Of a stretch of DNA of 55,762 bases, positions 10,066 through 18,144 are shown in pieces. A program made the position numbers and the translations under genes. The stretch lies in contig NZ_LRUN01000067.1 in NCBI RefSeq assembly GCF_001679645.1, positions 1-55,762 on the forward strand. The letters are read 5' to 3'. The notes under the pieces were generated by a model. It saw only the letters and a list, made by a program, of their open reading frames with translations, had not been told where the DNA came from and made no database searches. Every line of letters starts with the position of its first letter. Position 1 is the stretch's first letter. This DNA comes from Pseudomonas bananamidigenes. GTDB lineage: Bacteria; Pseudomonadota; Gammaproteobacteria; Pseudomonadales; Pseudomonadaceae.

Positions 10066-11330
10066 AGCGCGACCCTTCCACCGGACGTCCGACCCTGGGC
10101 TCGGTCATCGGGCGCGGACATCTGATTGTCGCACTGGTCGCCGTAGCGATGGCCAGTGTGTCCCTGACCCTGCTCGGCGTGCTGGCGCTGCGGGTCTATG
10201 CCGATCACAACCTGCACCTCATCGCGCGTTCGATCAATTACACCGTGGAAGCCGCGGTGGTATTCAACGACAAGGCAGCGGCAACGGAAGCGCTCGCGCT
10301 GATCGCCTCGACCGAAGAAGTGGCTGACGCGCAGGTGCTGGACAGTCAGGGCCAGGTACTCGCCCGTTGGCAGCGACCGGAGAACGGTCTGTTTTCCGCG
10401 CTGGAAATGCAGGTGGCACGAGCGATTCTGGAAAAACCGATCAGCCTGCCGATCCTGCATCAGGATCGTGAGATCGGACGCATTCTGCTCACCGGCCACG
10501 GCGGCAGCCTGATGCGATTTTTGTTGAGCGGTCTGGCGGGCATCATTCTCTGCACCGCGATCAGCGCCTGGGTTGCGCTCTTTCTGGCGCGTCGCCAGTT
10601 GCTCGGCATTATCGGGCCATTGCACAGCCTCGCCAAAGTGGCCCACGCCGCGCGCAGCGAGCGCGCGCTGGATCGGCGCGTACCTCCGGCGAAAATCGCC
10701 GAACTCGACAACCTTGGCAACGACTTCAACGCCCTGCTCGATGAACTGGAGTCGTGGCAGACCCACCTGCAAAACGAGAACGAAACCCTTGCCCACCAAG
10801 CCACTCACGACAGTCTCACCGGACTGCCCAACCGCGCGTTTTTCGAGGGCCGGTTGATTCGTGCATTGCGCAGCGCCAATAAACTCAACGAGCGCGCAGC
10901 GGTGTTGTTTCTCGACAGCGACCGTTTCAAGGAGATCAATGACAATTTTGGCCACGCTGCCGGTGATGCGGTGCTGGTGGCGGTGGCGAACCGGGTGCGT
11001 GCGCAGTTGCGTGAAGAGGATCTCGTGGCGCGCCTGGGCGGTGACGAATTTGCCGTGCTGTTGACGCCGTTGCACAAGACCGAAGACGCCGAGCGCATCG
11101 CCGACAAGATTCTCGCCAGCATGGACACGCCCATTACCGTACCGGGCGACACCAGTGTGGTGACCTCGCTCAGTATCGGCATTGCCGTTTATCCCGATCA
11201 TGGTGCTACGCCGGGCACCTTGCTCGATGCCGCTGACGCCGCGATGTATCAAGCCAAGCGCCTTTCCCGTGGCGCCCAATTCACCGCCGGGTCGGAGCAC
11301 CCGGTCGATCCCGTTCAAACCAGGAGCTGA
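10062..11330 (+). CDS. yfiN: Membrane diguanylate cyclase YfiN (TpbB)
   Basis: Inner-membrane diguanylate cyclase making c-di-GMP; output of the YfiBNR system controlling biofilm and small-colony phenotypes. 422 aa: TM1 about residues 20-45, a periplasmic CHASE8/PAS-like domain, TM2 about 150-175, a HAMP segment, then a GGDEF domain. The active site GGDEF is intact near residue 326, and an inhibitory I-site RxxD (REED) lies five residues before it, so the enzyme should be active and product-inhibited. Translationally coupled to yfiR. Confidence 0.92.
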   Translation: MKRDPSTGRPTLGSVIGRGHLIVALVAVAMASVSLTLLGVLALRVYADHNLHLIARSINYTVEAAVVFNDKAAATEALALIASTEEVADAQVLDSQGQVLARWQRPENGLFSALEMQVARAILEKPISLPILHQDREIGRILLTGHGGSLMRFLLSGLAGIILCTAISAWVALFLARRQLLGIIGPLHSLAKVAHAARSERALDRRVPPAKIAELDNLGNDFNALLDELESWQTHLQNENETLAHQATHDSLTGLPNRAFFEGRLIRALRSANKLNERAAVLFLDSDRFKEINDNFGHAAGDAVLVAVANRVRAQLREEDLVARLGGDEFAVLLTPLHKTEDAERIADKILASMDTPITVPGDTSVVTSLSIGIAVYPDHGATPGTLLDAADAAMYQAKRLSRGAQFTAGSEHPVDPVQTRS

Positions 11331-11334
11331 TGCC

Positions 11335-11829
11335 GTGTTCTCACTTTCCGTTCGACTGTTTTCCACTCTGTTGCTGACGGTCATGCTGACCCTCACCGGT
11401 TGCCAGACCGCTCCGCAAAAAGGCCTGACACCGGCGCAGATTGCCGTGCTCAAGCAGCAGGGCTTTGAACTGACCGACGATGGCTGGGAGTTCGGCCTGT
11501 CGGGCAAAGTGCTGTTTGGCAGCGATGTGGAAAGTCTGAACAAACAAAGCACCGATATCGTCGAGCGTATCGGCAAGGCTCTGCTCGGCGTCGGTATCGA
11601 GCGGGTTCGCGTAGATGGTCACACCGACGCCTCGGGCAAGGAAAGCTACAACCAGCAGTTGTCTCTGCGCCGGGCGAAAAGTGTCAGCAAAGTGCTGACG
11701 TCGGTTGGCATGAAAGAGGAGAACATCCAGCTGCAGGGCCTCGGCAGCCGCGAACCGGTGGCGTCCAACGATACCGCTGCCGGTCGCACCGAAAACCGCC
11801 GGGTCTCGATCGTGGTCAGTGCCGACTAG
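11335..11829 (+). CDS. yfiB: OmpA-domain lipoprotein YfiB
   Basis: YfiB, an outer-membrane OmpA/Pal-type lipoprotein that sequesters YfiR and so releases YfiN. 164 aa with lipobox LTGC after a short hydrophobic signal, then a peptidoglycan-binding OmpA domain with the DGHTDASGKESYNQQLSLRR signature. I chose the GTG at 11335, with AGGAG about 8 bases upstream; the open frame continues upstream into yfiN without a better start. The stop overlaps the end of the convergent LysR gene by 4 bases. Confidence 0.88.
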   Translation: MFSLSVRLFSTLLLTVMLTLTGCQTAPQKGLTPAQIAVLKQQGFELTDDGWEFGLSGKVLFGSDVESLNKQSTDIVERIGKALLGVGIERVRVDGHTDASGKESYNQQLSLRRAKSVSKVLTSVGMKEENIQLQGLGSREPVASNDTAAGRTENRRVSIVVSAD

Positions 11830-12773
11830 TCGGCAAACTGCATTTCCCGGGTCTGTCCCATCAACAACGCCTGATTGCGCTCGGTCACCTCACGGATGTA
11901 ATCCCACAACAGGGTGATCCGCTTGAGCTTGCGCAGATCCTCCCGGCAGTACATCCAGAACTGCCGGGTGATATCGATTTCTTCCGGCAGCACCGGTAGC
12001 AGGCGCGGGTCCTGCGCCGCGAGGAAGCACGGCAGAATCGCCAGCGAACGTCCCTGCTGCGCCGCCACGAATTGGGCGATCACGCTGGTGCTGCGCAAAT
12101 GGGCGTTGGCGCCGGGCAACACGTTCGCCAGATACAGCAGCTCCGAGCTGAACGCCAGGTCATCCACGTAACTGATGAATTGATGCTTGCCCAGGTCGGC
12201 GGGGCGGTGGATCGGTGGGTGCTTGTCCAGGTATTCCTGGGTGGCGTACAGCTGCAAGCGGTAGTCGCAGAGTTTGCAGCACACATACGGCCCGTGTTCC
12301 GGGCGCTCGAGGGCAATGACGATGTCCGCCTCGCGCTTGGACAGGCTGATGAAGTGCGGCAGCGGCAGGATGTCTACCGAGATCGCCGGGTAGGCATCGA
12401 CGAAATGGCTCAGCTGCGGCGTGATGAAGAAACTGCCGAAACCTTCTGTGCAGCCCATCCGCACGTGGCCGGACAATGCGACTCCTGAGCCGGACACCTG
12501 CTCGCAGGCCATGTGCAGCGTGCTTTCGATCGACTCGGCATAACTCAGCAGACGCTGGCCTTCGGCGGTCAGCACGAAGCCGCTGGTGCGGGATTTCTCG
12601 AACAGCAGTGTGCCCAGCGCGGCTTCCAGCGAACTGATTCTGCGCGACACCGTGGTGTAGTCCACCGCCAGGCGTTTGGCCGCGGTGCTGGCCTTGCGGG
12701 TACGGGCGACCTCCAGGAAAAACTTGAGGTCGTCCCAGTTCAGCGAACCCAGAGAGGTGATGTTTTTTTGCAT
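11826..12773 (-). CDS. LysR-family regulator, probable regulator of mmsAB
   Basis: LysR-type transcriptional regulator, 315 aa: N-terminal winged HTH (LKFFLEVARTRKASTAAKRL, SRRISSLEAALGTLLFEKS) and a LysR substrate-binding domain. Start chosen at ATG 12773 (MQKNITSLGS); the open frame extends upstream but without homology. It is transcribed divergently from mmsA across a 148-base gap with a dyad at 12789-12817, so it likely controls mmsAB and itself. In P. aeruginosa the neighbouring regulator MmsR is of the AraC family, so this is a different regulator class. The inducer is unknown. Confidence 0.85.
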   Translation of the reverse strand: MQKNITSLGSLNWDDLKFFLEVARTRKASTAAKRLAVDYTTVSRRISSLEAALGTLLFEKSRTSGFVLTAEGQRLLSYAESIESTLHMACEQVSGSGVALSGHVRMGCTEGFGSFFITPQLSHFVDAYPAISVDILPLPHFISLSKREADIVIALERPEHGPYVCCKLCDYRLQLYATQEYLDKHPPIHRPADLGKHQFISYVDDLAFSSELLYLANVLPGANAHLRSTSVIAQFVAAQQGRSLAILPCFLAAQDPRLLPVLPEEIDITRQFWMYCREDLRKLKRITLLWDYIREVTERNQALLMGQTREMQFAD

Positions 12774-12788
12774 GATGGACGGGCTTAT

Positions 12789-12817
12789 ATGTGCGTTCTT
12801 ATTAGAAGTTTGCACAT
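12789..12817. promoter_or_regulatory. Putative LysR operator between lysR and mmsA
   Basis: Interrupted dyad ATGTGC...GCACAT, containing a second inner dyad TTCT-TATT-AGAA, in the divergent intergenic region. Spacing and T-N11-A-like layout fit a LysR-type recognition site. The assignment to the adjacent LysR gene is inferred from position. Confidence 0.45.
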
Positions 12818-12867
12818 CTATACTCCAAAAACAGTCCGACAACCAATTCGTGACACACGCCTCATCT

Positions 12868-12887
12868 CAAGGCGAACCTTCGCCTTG
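12868..12887 (+). other. Hairpin in the mmsA upstream region
   Basis: Perfect 9-bp stem CAAGGCGAA / TTCGCCTTG with a 2-base loop, 35 bases before the mmsA start. It has no T-run after it. It may be part of the mmsA leader RNA or a second operator; nothing in the sequence decides between these. Confidence 0.4.
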
Positions 12888-12921
12888 GCTCCCAAGATAA
12901 AAACAATTTCCGGAGACCAGC

Positions 12922-14448
12922 ATGAACGCATCGCTTACGCCCAACGAAACCACGGTCCAGAAGGTCAAGCTGCTGATCGACGGCGAGTGGGTCGAGTCGC
13001 AGACCACCGAGTGGCATGACATCGTCAACCCGGCGACCCAGCAGGTGCTGGCCAAAGTCCCGTTCGCCACCGCTGCTGAAGTCGACGCTGCCGTCAGTGC
13101 CGCCCAGCGCGCCTTCCAGACCTGGAAACTGACCCCGATCGGCGCGCGCATGCGCATCATGCTCAAGCTTCAGGCGCTGATCCGCGAACATTCGAAACGT
13201 ATCGCCGTGGTACTGAGCGCCGAGCAGGGCAAAACCATTGCCGACGCTGAGGGCGATATTTTCCGTGGCCTGGAAGTGGTCGAGCACGCGTGCTCCATCG
13301 GCAGCCTGCAGATGGGCGAATTCGCCGAGAACGTCGCCGGTGGCGTTGACACCTACACCCTGCGCCAGCCGATCGGTGTTTGTGCCGGCATCACCCCGTT
13401 CAATTTCCCGGCGATGATCCCGCTGTGGATGTTCCCGATGGCCATCGCCTGTGGCAACACCTTCGTGCTCAAGCCGTCCGAACAGGATCCGCTGTCGACC
13501 ATGCTGCTGGTGGAGCTGGCGATTGAAGCCGGCATTCCGGCCGGTGTTCTGAACGTGGTGCACGGCGGCAAGGACGTGGTCGATGGCTTGTGCACCCACA
13601 AGGACATCAAGGCGGTTTCTTTCGTCGGTTCGACCGCCGTCGGCACCCATGTTTATGACCTGGCCGGTAAACACGGCAAGCGCGTGCAATCGATGATGGG
13701 TGCGAAGAACCACGCCGTGGTGCTGCCGGACGCCAATCGCGAGCAAGCGCTCAATGCGCTGGTCGGTGCCGGTTTCGGCGCGGCGGGTCAGCGTTGCATG
13801 GCCACCTCGGTGGTGGTGCTGGTGGGCGCGGCCAGGCAGTGGCTGCCGGACCTGAAAGCGCTGGCGCAGAAGCTCAAGGTCAATGCCGGCAATGAGCCGG
13901 GCACCGATGTCGGCCCGGTCATTTCGAAAAAGGCCAAGGCGCGGATTCTCGACCTGATCGAAAGCGGCATCAAGGAAGGCGCCAAACTTGAACTGGACGG
14001 TCGCGACATCCGCGTACCGGGCTACGAGAACGGCAACTTCGTCGGCCCGACCCTGTTCTCCGGGGTGACCACCGACATGCAGATCTACACCCAGGAGATC
14101 TTCGGCCCGGTGTTGGTGGTGCTGGAAGTCGACACCCTCGATCAAGCCATCGCGCTGGTCAACGCCAACCCCTTCGGCAACGGCACCGGCCTGTTCACCC
14201 AGAGCGGTGCGGCAGCACGTAAATTTCAGAGCGAAATCGACGTCGGCCAGGTCGGCATCAACATCCCGATTCCGGTGCCGGTACCGTTCTTCAGCTTCAC
14301 CGGTTCGCGCGGTTCGAAACTCGGCGACCTCGGCCCCTACGGCAAGCAAGTGGTGCAGTTCTACACCCAGACCAAAACGGTCACGGCGCGCTGGTTCGAT
14401 GACGACAGCGTCAACGATGGCGTGAACACCACCATCAACCTGCGCTGA
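12922..14448 (+). CDS. mmsA: CoA-acylating methylmalonate-semialdehyde dehydrogenase
   Basis: MmsA oxidises methylmalonate semialdehyde (and malonate semialdehyde) with NAD and CoA to propionyl-CoA (acetyl-CoA) in valine and pyrimidine catabolism. 508 aa, usual for the family. ALDH fold with the nucleotide-binding FVGSTAVG segment and the catalytic Cys292 in GQRCMATS. The start has GGAG about 7 bases upstream. mmsB follows after 9 bases, so they form one operon; the divergent LysR gene is the likely regulator. Confidence 0.95.
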   Translation: MNASLTPNETTVQKVKLLIDGEWVESQTTEWHDIVNPATQQVLAKVPFATAAEVDAAVSAAQRAFQTWKLTPIGARMRIMLKLQALIREHSKRIAVVLSAEQGKTIADAEGDIFRGLEVVEHACSIGSLQMGEFAENVAGGVDTYTLRQPIGVCAGITPFNFPAMIPLWMFPMAIACGNTFVLKPSEQDPLSTMLLVELAIEAGIPAGVLNVVHGGKDVVDGLCTHKDIKAVSFVGSTAVGTHVYDLAGKHGKRVQSMMGAKNHAVVLPDANREQALNALVGAGFGAAGQRCMATSVVVLVGAARQWLPDLKALAQKLKVNAGNEPGTDVGPVISKKAKARILDLIESGIKEGAKLELDGRDIRVPGYENGNFVGPTLFSGVTTDMQIYTQEIFGPVLVVLEVDTLDQAIALVNANPFGNGTGLFTQSGAAARKFQSEIDVGQVGINIPIPVPVPFFSFTGSRGSKLGDLGPYGKQVVQFYTQTKTVTARWFDDDSVNDGVNTTINLR

Positions 14449-14457
14449 GGAATGGCC

Positions 14458-15345
14458 ATGAAAATCGCATTTATCGGTCTGGGCAACATGGGTGCGCCGA
14501 TGGCGCGCAACCTGATCAAGGCCGGGCATTCATTGAACCTGGTAGACCTGAACAAAACCGTGCTGGCGGAACTCGAGCAACTGGGCGGCACCATTCGCGC
14601 CTCGGCTCGCGAAGCCGCAAAGGATGCAGAGCTGGTCATCACCATGCTGCCGGCGGCGGTGCATGTGCGCAGCGTCTGGCTCGGTGAGGACGGTGTGCTG
14701 GCCGGAATCGGCAAAGGTGTGCCGGCAGTGGATTGCAGCACCATCGATCCGCAGACCGCTCGCGACGTGGCAGCGGCGGCGGCCAGACAAGGCGTGGCCA
14801 TGGCCGATGCGCCCGTGTCCGGCGGTACCGGCGGCGCCACGGCCGGGACGCTGACCTTCATGGTCGGCGCTACACCGCAACTGTTTGCCACCCTGCAACC
14901 GGTGCTGTCGCAGATGGGCCGCAACATCGTGCACTGCGGTGAAGTCGGCACCGGGCAGATCGCCAAGATCTGCAACAACCTGTTGCTGGCGATCTCGATG
15001 GTCGGCGTCAGTGAGGCCATGGCTTTGGGCGATGCGCTGGGGATCGACACCGGCGTGCTTGCCGGGATCATCAACAGCTCGACCGGGCGTTGCTGGAGTT
15101 CGGAGATGTACAACCCGTGGCCGGGCATCGTCGAAACGGCGCCGGCCTCGCGCGGTTACACCGGTGGTTTCGGTGCCGAACTGATGCTCAAGGATCTGGG
15201 GTTGGCCACCGAAGCGGCGCGCCAGGCCCATCAGCCGGTAGTGCTGGGCGCCGTGGCGCAGCAGTTGTATCAGGCGATGAGCCAGCGTGGGGAAGGTGGC
15301 AAGGACTTCTCGGCGATCATCAACAGCTATCGCAAGCCGCAGTAA
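14458..15345 (+). CDS. mmsB: 3-hydroxyisobutyrate dehydrogenase
   Basis: MmsB converts 3-hydroxyisobutyrate to methylmalonate semialdehyde with NAD, the step before MmsA in valine breakdown. 295 aa. N-terminal Rossmann motif GLGNMGAPMARNL, substrate-binding DAPVSGGTGGA, and the catalytic lysine region GQIAKICNNLLL. Of two in-frame ATGs (14452 and 14458) I chose the second, because GAGG ends at 14450, one base before the first ATG but seven before the second. Confidence 0.94.
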   Translation: MKIAFIGLGNMGAPMARNLIKAGHSLNLVDLNKTVLAELEQLGGTIRASAREAAKDAELVITMLPAAVHVRSVWLGEDGVLAGIGKGVPAVDCSTIDPQTARDVAAAAARQGVAMADAPVSGGTGGATAGTLTFMVGATPQLFATLQPVLSQMGRNIVHCGEVGTGQIAKICNNLLLAISMVGVSEAMALGDALGIDTGVLAGIINSSTGRCWSSEMYNPWPGIVETAPASRGYTGGFGAELMLKDLGLATEAARQAHQPVVLGAVAQQLYQAMSQRGEGGKDFSAIINSYRKPQ

Positions 15346-15353
15346 TCGTCGAC

Positions 15354-15379
15354 AGGCCTGTGCGCGGCACAGGCCTTTA
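15354..15379 (+). terminator. Terminator 1 after mmsB
   Basis: Perfect 10-bp stem AGGCCTGTGC / GCACAGGCCT, 3-base loop, short T-run. It ends the mmsAB transcript. Confidence 0.8.
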
Positions 15380-15381
15380 TT

Positions 15382-15418
15382 GCCGGGAAATCACGTCGGG
15401 TGGTTTCCCGGCTTTTTT
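15382..15418. terminator. Terminator 2 after mmsB, T-run on plus strand
   Basis: 9-bp stem GCCGGGAAA / TTTCCCGGC followed by six T. It backs up the first hairpin. The cupin gene ends four bases downstream on the other strand, so it may also act on that transcript. Confidence 0.75.
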
Positions 15419-15421
15419 GCA

Positions 15422-15766
15422 TCAGGCGAACACGAAATATTTGCGCACGGTCTCGACCACTTCCCAGGTGCCCTTCATGCCCGGCTCGACGACGAAAATG
15501 TCTCCGGCGCGCAGATGGATAGGCTCCATGCCATCCGGGGTGATGACGCAGTAGCCTTCCTGGAAATGGCAGTACTCCCATTTCACGTAATCCACCCGCC
15601 ACTTGCCGGGGGTGCAGATCCAGGTGCCCATGATCTTGCTGCCATCTTCGCTGGTGTAGGCGTTGAGGTTGACGGTGTGCGGATCGCCCTCGAGCTTTTC
15701 CCATTTACAGGCGTCGAGTACGGGCAGCGGGTGGGTGTCGCGCAAAACGGTAACAGGTGCGGTCAT
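15422..15766 (-). CDS. Cupin-domain protein (DUF861 type)
   Basis: Small single-domain cupin, 114 aa, of the DUF861/cupin_3 type also found in ureidoglycine aminohydrolase. Visible features are the GTWICTPGKWRVDY strand and the second cupin motif ITPDGMEPIHLRAGDIFVVEPGMKGTWEV. Start chosen at ATG 15766 (MTAPVTVLRD); the frame extends further without homology. Substrate unknown. It stands alone between the mmsAB terminators and the AT-rich region before the ketosynthase operon. Confidence 0.8.
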   Translation of the reverse strand: MTAPVTVLRDTHPLPVLDACKWEKLEGDPHTVNLNAYTSEDGSKIMGTWICTPGKWRVDYVKWEYCHFQEGYCVITPDGMEPIHLRAGDIFVVEPGMKGTWEVVETVRKYFVFA

Positions 15767-16290
15767 TGGTGAGTTCCAGAGCAGGCCTTGAAGCGGAAGC
15801 TGCACCCTATAGCGCCGGGTACTTTGCCAATTGTCTGGGTTCGACATTCAGTTGCTCATAAACGCAACAACGGATTGCACTGAACGGTTAGTCAATAACC
15901 CGCTGGAACTTTAATTAAGGCAATGTACTGATCTGGAACAAAGGTTATGAACTTATAACAAAATTACTTGCTTTAATTTGACAGGTGATACGCCAGGGGT
16001 CGTCGCTAAGTTGCTTTCCAAAGTTGAACATGAGTGCGGCGGGCGCGCTCCACCCTACGCAGACATTGTTAAGTAAATATGTCGCTCCGACCAAGCGCCT
16101 GCACCAATCGAGTGCAGCGTTTACGGGCTTGTGCACGTTCGTCTCAGATCAATAAAAAACTTTGAACAGTTCGTTGACTCTCCCCTTAAGGGCAGAGTTT
16201 AGATTTCCGCCGCGTGAGAAGTTGCTGTGGGAAAAGTTACTTCTCGAATACGGAAAATATGAGTCAGACACCACATATAGGGAGATAGAA
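15767..16290. other. AT-rich intergenic region before the ketosynthase operon
   Basis: A 524-base gap without a credible gene, visibly richer in A and T than its surroundings between about 15840 and 16290. It contains the MerR-type promoter at 16174-16204 and a small dyad CTGCAC...GTGCAG at 16099-16117. The composition fits a promoter region and possibly the edge of an inserted gene block; I saw no att-like repeat or tRNA. Confidence 0.6.
16174..16204 (+). promoter_or_regulatory. MerR-type promoter/operator of the ketosynthase operon
   Basis: TTGACT (-35) and TTAGAT (-10) are separated by 19 bp, the over-long spacing typical of MerR-family promoters. The spacer holds a dyad (16177-16198) with core CCCTTAAGGG flanked by ACTCT and AGAGT; 10 of 11 base pairs match. 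The first codon of the operon lies about 80 bases after the predicted transcript start. A close relative of this element precedes the oxidoreductase gene next to merR (32271-32301). Confidence 0.7.
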
Positions 16291-16860
16291 ATGAACAATC
16301 CATTGGACTTGGAACAGGTCATTGGCAGCACCCGCGCCATTCTCGCGCAGTTGTTGGTAATGAGCGCTGACGAAATCGATGAACACAGCAGCATCGTCGA
16401 AGATCTGGGAGCGGACTCGCTGGACATCGTCGACCTCAGCTTCCAGCTGGGTCGCCAGTATGGCTGCACCTTGCCCAAGACCAGCGTGCTGGACCACGCG
16501 GTGGCTGTGTGCGGGGATGCCAGCGAGTTTCTGGCCAATGGCCGGATCACTGAAAACGGCAAGGCCCTGCTGGAGCAAAGCCTGAGCGCCTACGCACCGG
16601 ACCAGCTCAAGGCCGGCATGCAACCGGCGCAGGTGTTTGCGGCCACCACGGTTCTCAACTGGGCGCAGCAGTGCCGCAATCTGTTCAATTACCTGCCGTC
16701 GAGCTGCCCTGACTGCAACGCCCATCAAGCCGTGCTCAACGAGCGTCAGCAAGTGGTCTGCGGTGCATGCAGCGCACGCCTGGTGCCGGCCGATGGCGAC
16801 AAAGTCTCCCGTCAACTGGTCGAGCAGTTTGTCGCCACTCACGTCAAAGAGACGGTGTAG
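16291..16860 (+). CDS. Acyl carrier protein with C-terminal zinc-ribbon extension
   Basis: First gene of the biosynthetic operon; 189 aa, about twice the length of a plain ACP. Residues 1-85 are an ACP domain with the phosphopantetheine site Ser43 in LGADSLDIV. Residues 85-189 are a helical linker and a CPDC-x14-CGAC motif (Cys139, 142, 157, 160) that looks like a zinc ribbon. No phosphopantetheinyl transferase lies nearby, so a housekeeping one must act. Start at ATG 16291 behind AGGGAGA. The role is inferred: carrier of the growing chain for the ketosynthases that follow, with the ribbon perhaps docking to a partner. I do not recognise this fusion. Confidence 0.85.
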   Translation: MNNPLDLEQVIGSTRAILAQLLVMSADEIDEHSSIVEDLGADSLDIVDLSFQLGRQYGCTLPKTSVLDHAVAVCGDASEFLANGRITENGKALLEQSLSAYAPDQLKAGMQPAQVFAATTVLNWAQQCRNLFNYLPSSCPDCNAHQAVLNERQQVVCGACSARLVPADGDKVSRQLVEQFVATHVKETV

Positions 16861-16868
16861 GAGCTCAC

Positions 16869-18143
16869 ATGCGGGCACGAGAAGTCTATGTGAGCGGGTT
16901 CGGCCTGGTGGCGCCCATGGCGCTGGACGCCGCCACGTTGTTCGAGCGCATCTGCCGGAAACAATCCTGTGTCCGCGAACATCCCCGGTTCCAGGCATTG
17001 GGGTTTCGCAACAGCGCGGCCGGGTTTATTGATGAAGCACAGTGGCAGAAGATCGCCGCCGGATTCGGTGGCAATGCAGCGTTGCACCCGCGTCAGAGCG
17101 TGCTGGCCGAGTACGTCGCGCGTCAGGCGTTGCAGCACGCCGGTCTGACACCGGCCGACTTTGCCCACAGCCGCAGCGGTCTCTTTCTGGGGGCCAACAA
17201 ATATTGTGCCGACAGCGACGATCTGCAGCGGGTCAGTCGATGCATGGATGACGCAGGAAGAGTCGATCTGGATCGCCTGCTGGACCATCCGGCACCGTCG
17301 GGCTCGGCCTTCGTGCGTCGGGTCGATCAGCAGACCCAGCATCTGGCGGACTGGCTCGGTATCCGCGACTGCATCTCGACCCACTCTGATGCCTGCGCCG
17401 CCGGCACCATGGCCATCGGCAGCGCTTTCCGGGCGATCGAGCGCGGTGAAGTGGATCTGGCGATTTGCGGCGCCGTGGAGCTGATGGCCAATGAGCTGCC
17501 GTATTACATGTTCAACAGCCTCGGCGCGTTGTGCCAGGCCGACCTGCCGGCAGGCGAGCAGAGCCGCCCGTTCATGCCCGATCGCAGTGGTTTTGTGCTC
17601 AGCGAAGGCGCGGCACTGGTGATTCTCGAATCCGCCGAGCATGCCCGACGCCGCAAGGCCAGGCCGTTGGGACGAGTGTTGGGCTACGCCAATGTCTGCG
17701 AAGCCCAGAAGATGACCTCCAGCAGCCGGGATGGCAGCAAGTACGAGGAATGCATGGACGCAGCAATCGAAGATGCCGGGCTGCTGCGCAGTGCCGTGCA
17801 ACACGTCAACACCCATGGGACTTCCACCCAGGCCAACGACAGTTGCGAGGCCCTGGCCCTGCAGCGGCTGTTTGGCGAATGTCAGGACTTCATGACCTTC
17901 ACCGCCAACAAATCGGCCATGGGGCACTCTCTGGCGGGCAGCGGTGCCATTGAAGCCGTGCTGTCGTTGATGACCTTGCGCGACGGTGTGTTGTTGCCGA
18001 CCTTGAACTATGAGCCTGAGCGCGCCGAATACCCTTCACTGAAGTTCCTCAGTGAGCCGATGCGCCAGTCGATCAACGTGGTGATGTCCAACTCCTTCGG
18101 TTTCGGCGGCGTCAACAGCTCGCTGGTTCTGGGGAGGGCATGA
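16869..18143 (+). CDS. Beta-ketoacyl-ACP synthase (KS1), catalytically complete
   Basis: FabF/KS-alpha-like condensing enzyme of 424 aa. Catalytic residues are all present: Cys176 (SDACAAG), His316 (NTHGTST), Lys348 and His353 (ANKSAMGHSLAG). The C-terminal NSFGFGGVNSSLVLG is the usual KS ending. It would add malonyl-derived units to the ACP-bound chain. Start ATG 16869 with TAGGAG overlapping the ACP stop. It is followed after one base by a KS-like gene without the catalytic residues, the layout of KS-alpha/chain-length-factor pairs in type II PKS and aryl polyene systems. Confidence 0.9.
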   Translation: MRAREVYVSGFGLVAPMALDAATLFERICRKQSCVREHPRFQALGFRNSAAGFIDEAQWQKIAAGFGGNAALHPRQSVLAEYVARQALQHAGLTPADFAHSRSGLFLGANKYCADSDDLQRVSRCMDDAGRVDLDRLLDHPAPSGSAFVRRVDQQTQHLADWLGIRDCISTHSDACAAGTMAIGSAFRAIERGEVDLAICGAVELMANELPYYMFNSLGALCQADLPAGEQSRPFMPDRSGFVLSEGAALVILESAEHARRRKARPLGRVLGYANVCEAQKMTSSSRDGSKYEECMDAAIEDAGLLRSAVQHVNTHGTSTQANDSCEALALQRLFGECQDFMTFTANKSAMGHSLAGSGAIEAVLSLMTLRDGVLLPTLNYEPERAEYPSLKFLSEPMRQSINVVMSNSFGFGGVNSSLVLGRA

Positions 18144-18144
18144 C

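Noticed and set aside
12862..14529. Long open frame antisense to mmsA and similar ones antisense to the fusion gene (21737-23965) and DUF1302 gene (51340-53478)
   Set aside because: They mirror the codon bias of the GC-rich sense genes, lack a ribosome site and show no recognisable domain.
16099..16117. Dyad CTGCAC...GTGCAG as a lux-type quorum-sensing box before the ketosynthase operon
   Set aside because: The CT-to-AG distance is 19 bases instead of the 16 expected, and no luxI/luxR gene is in the window.
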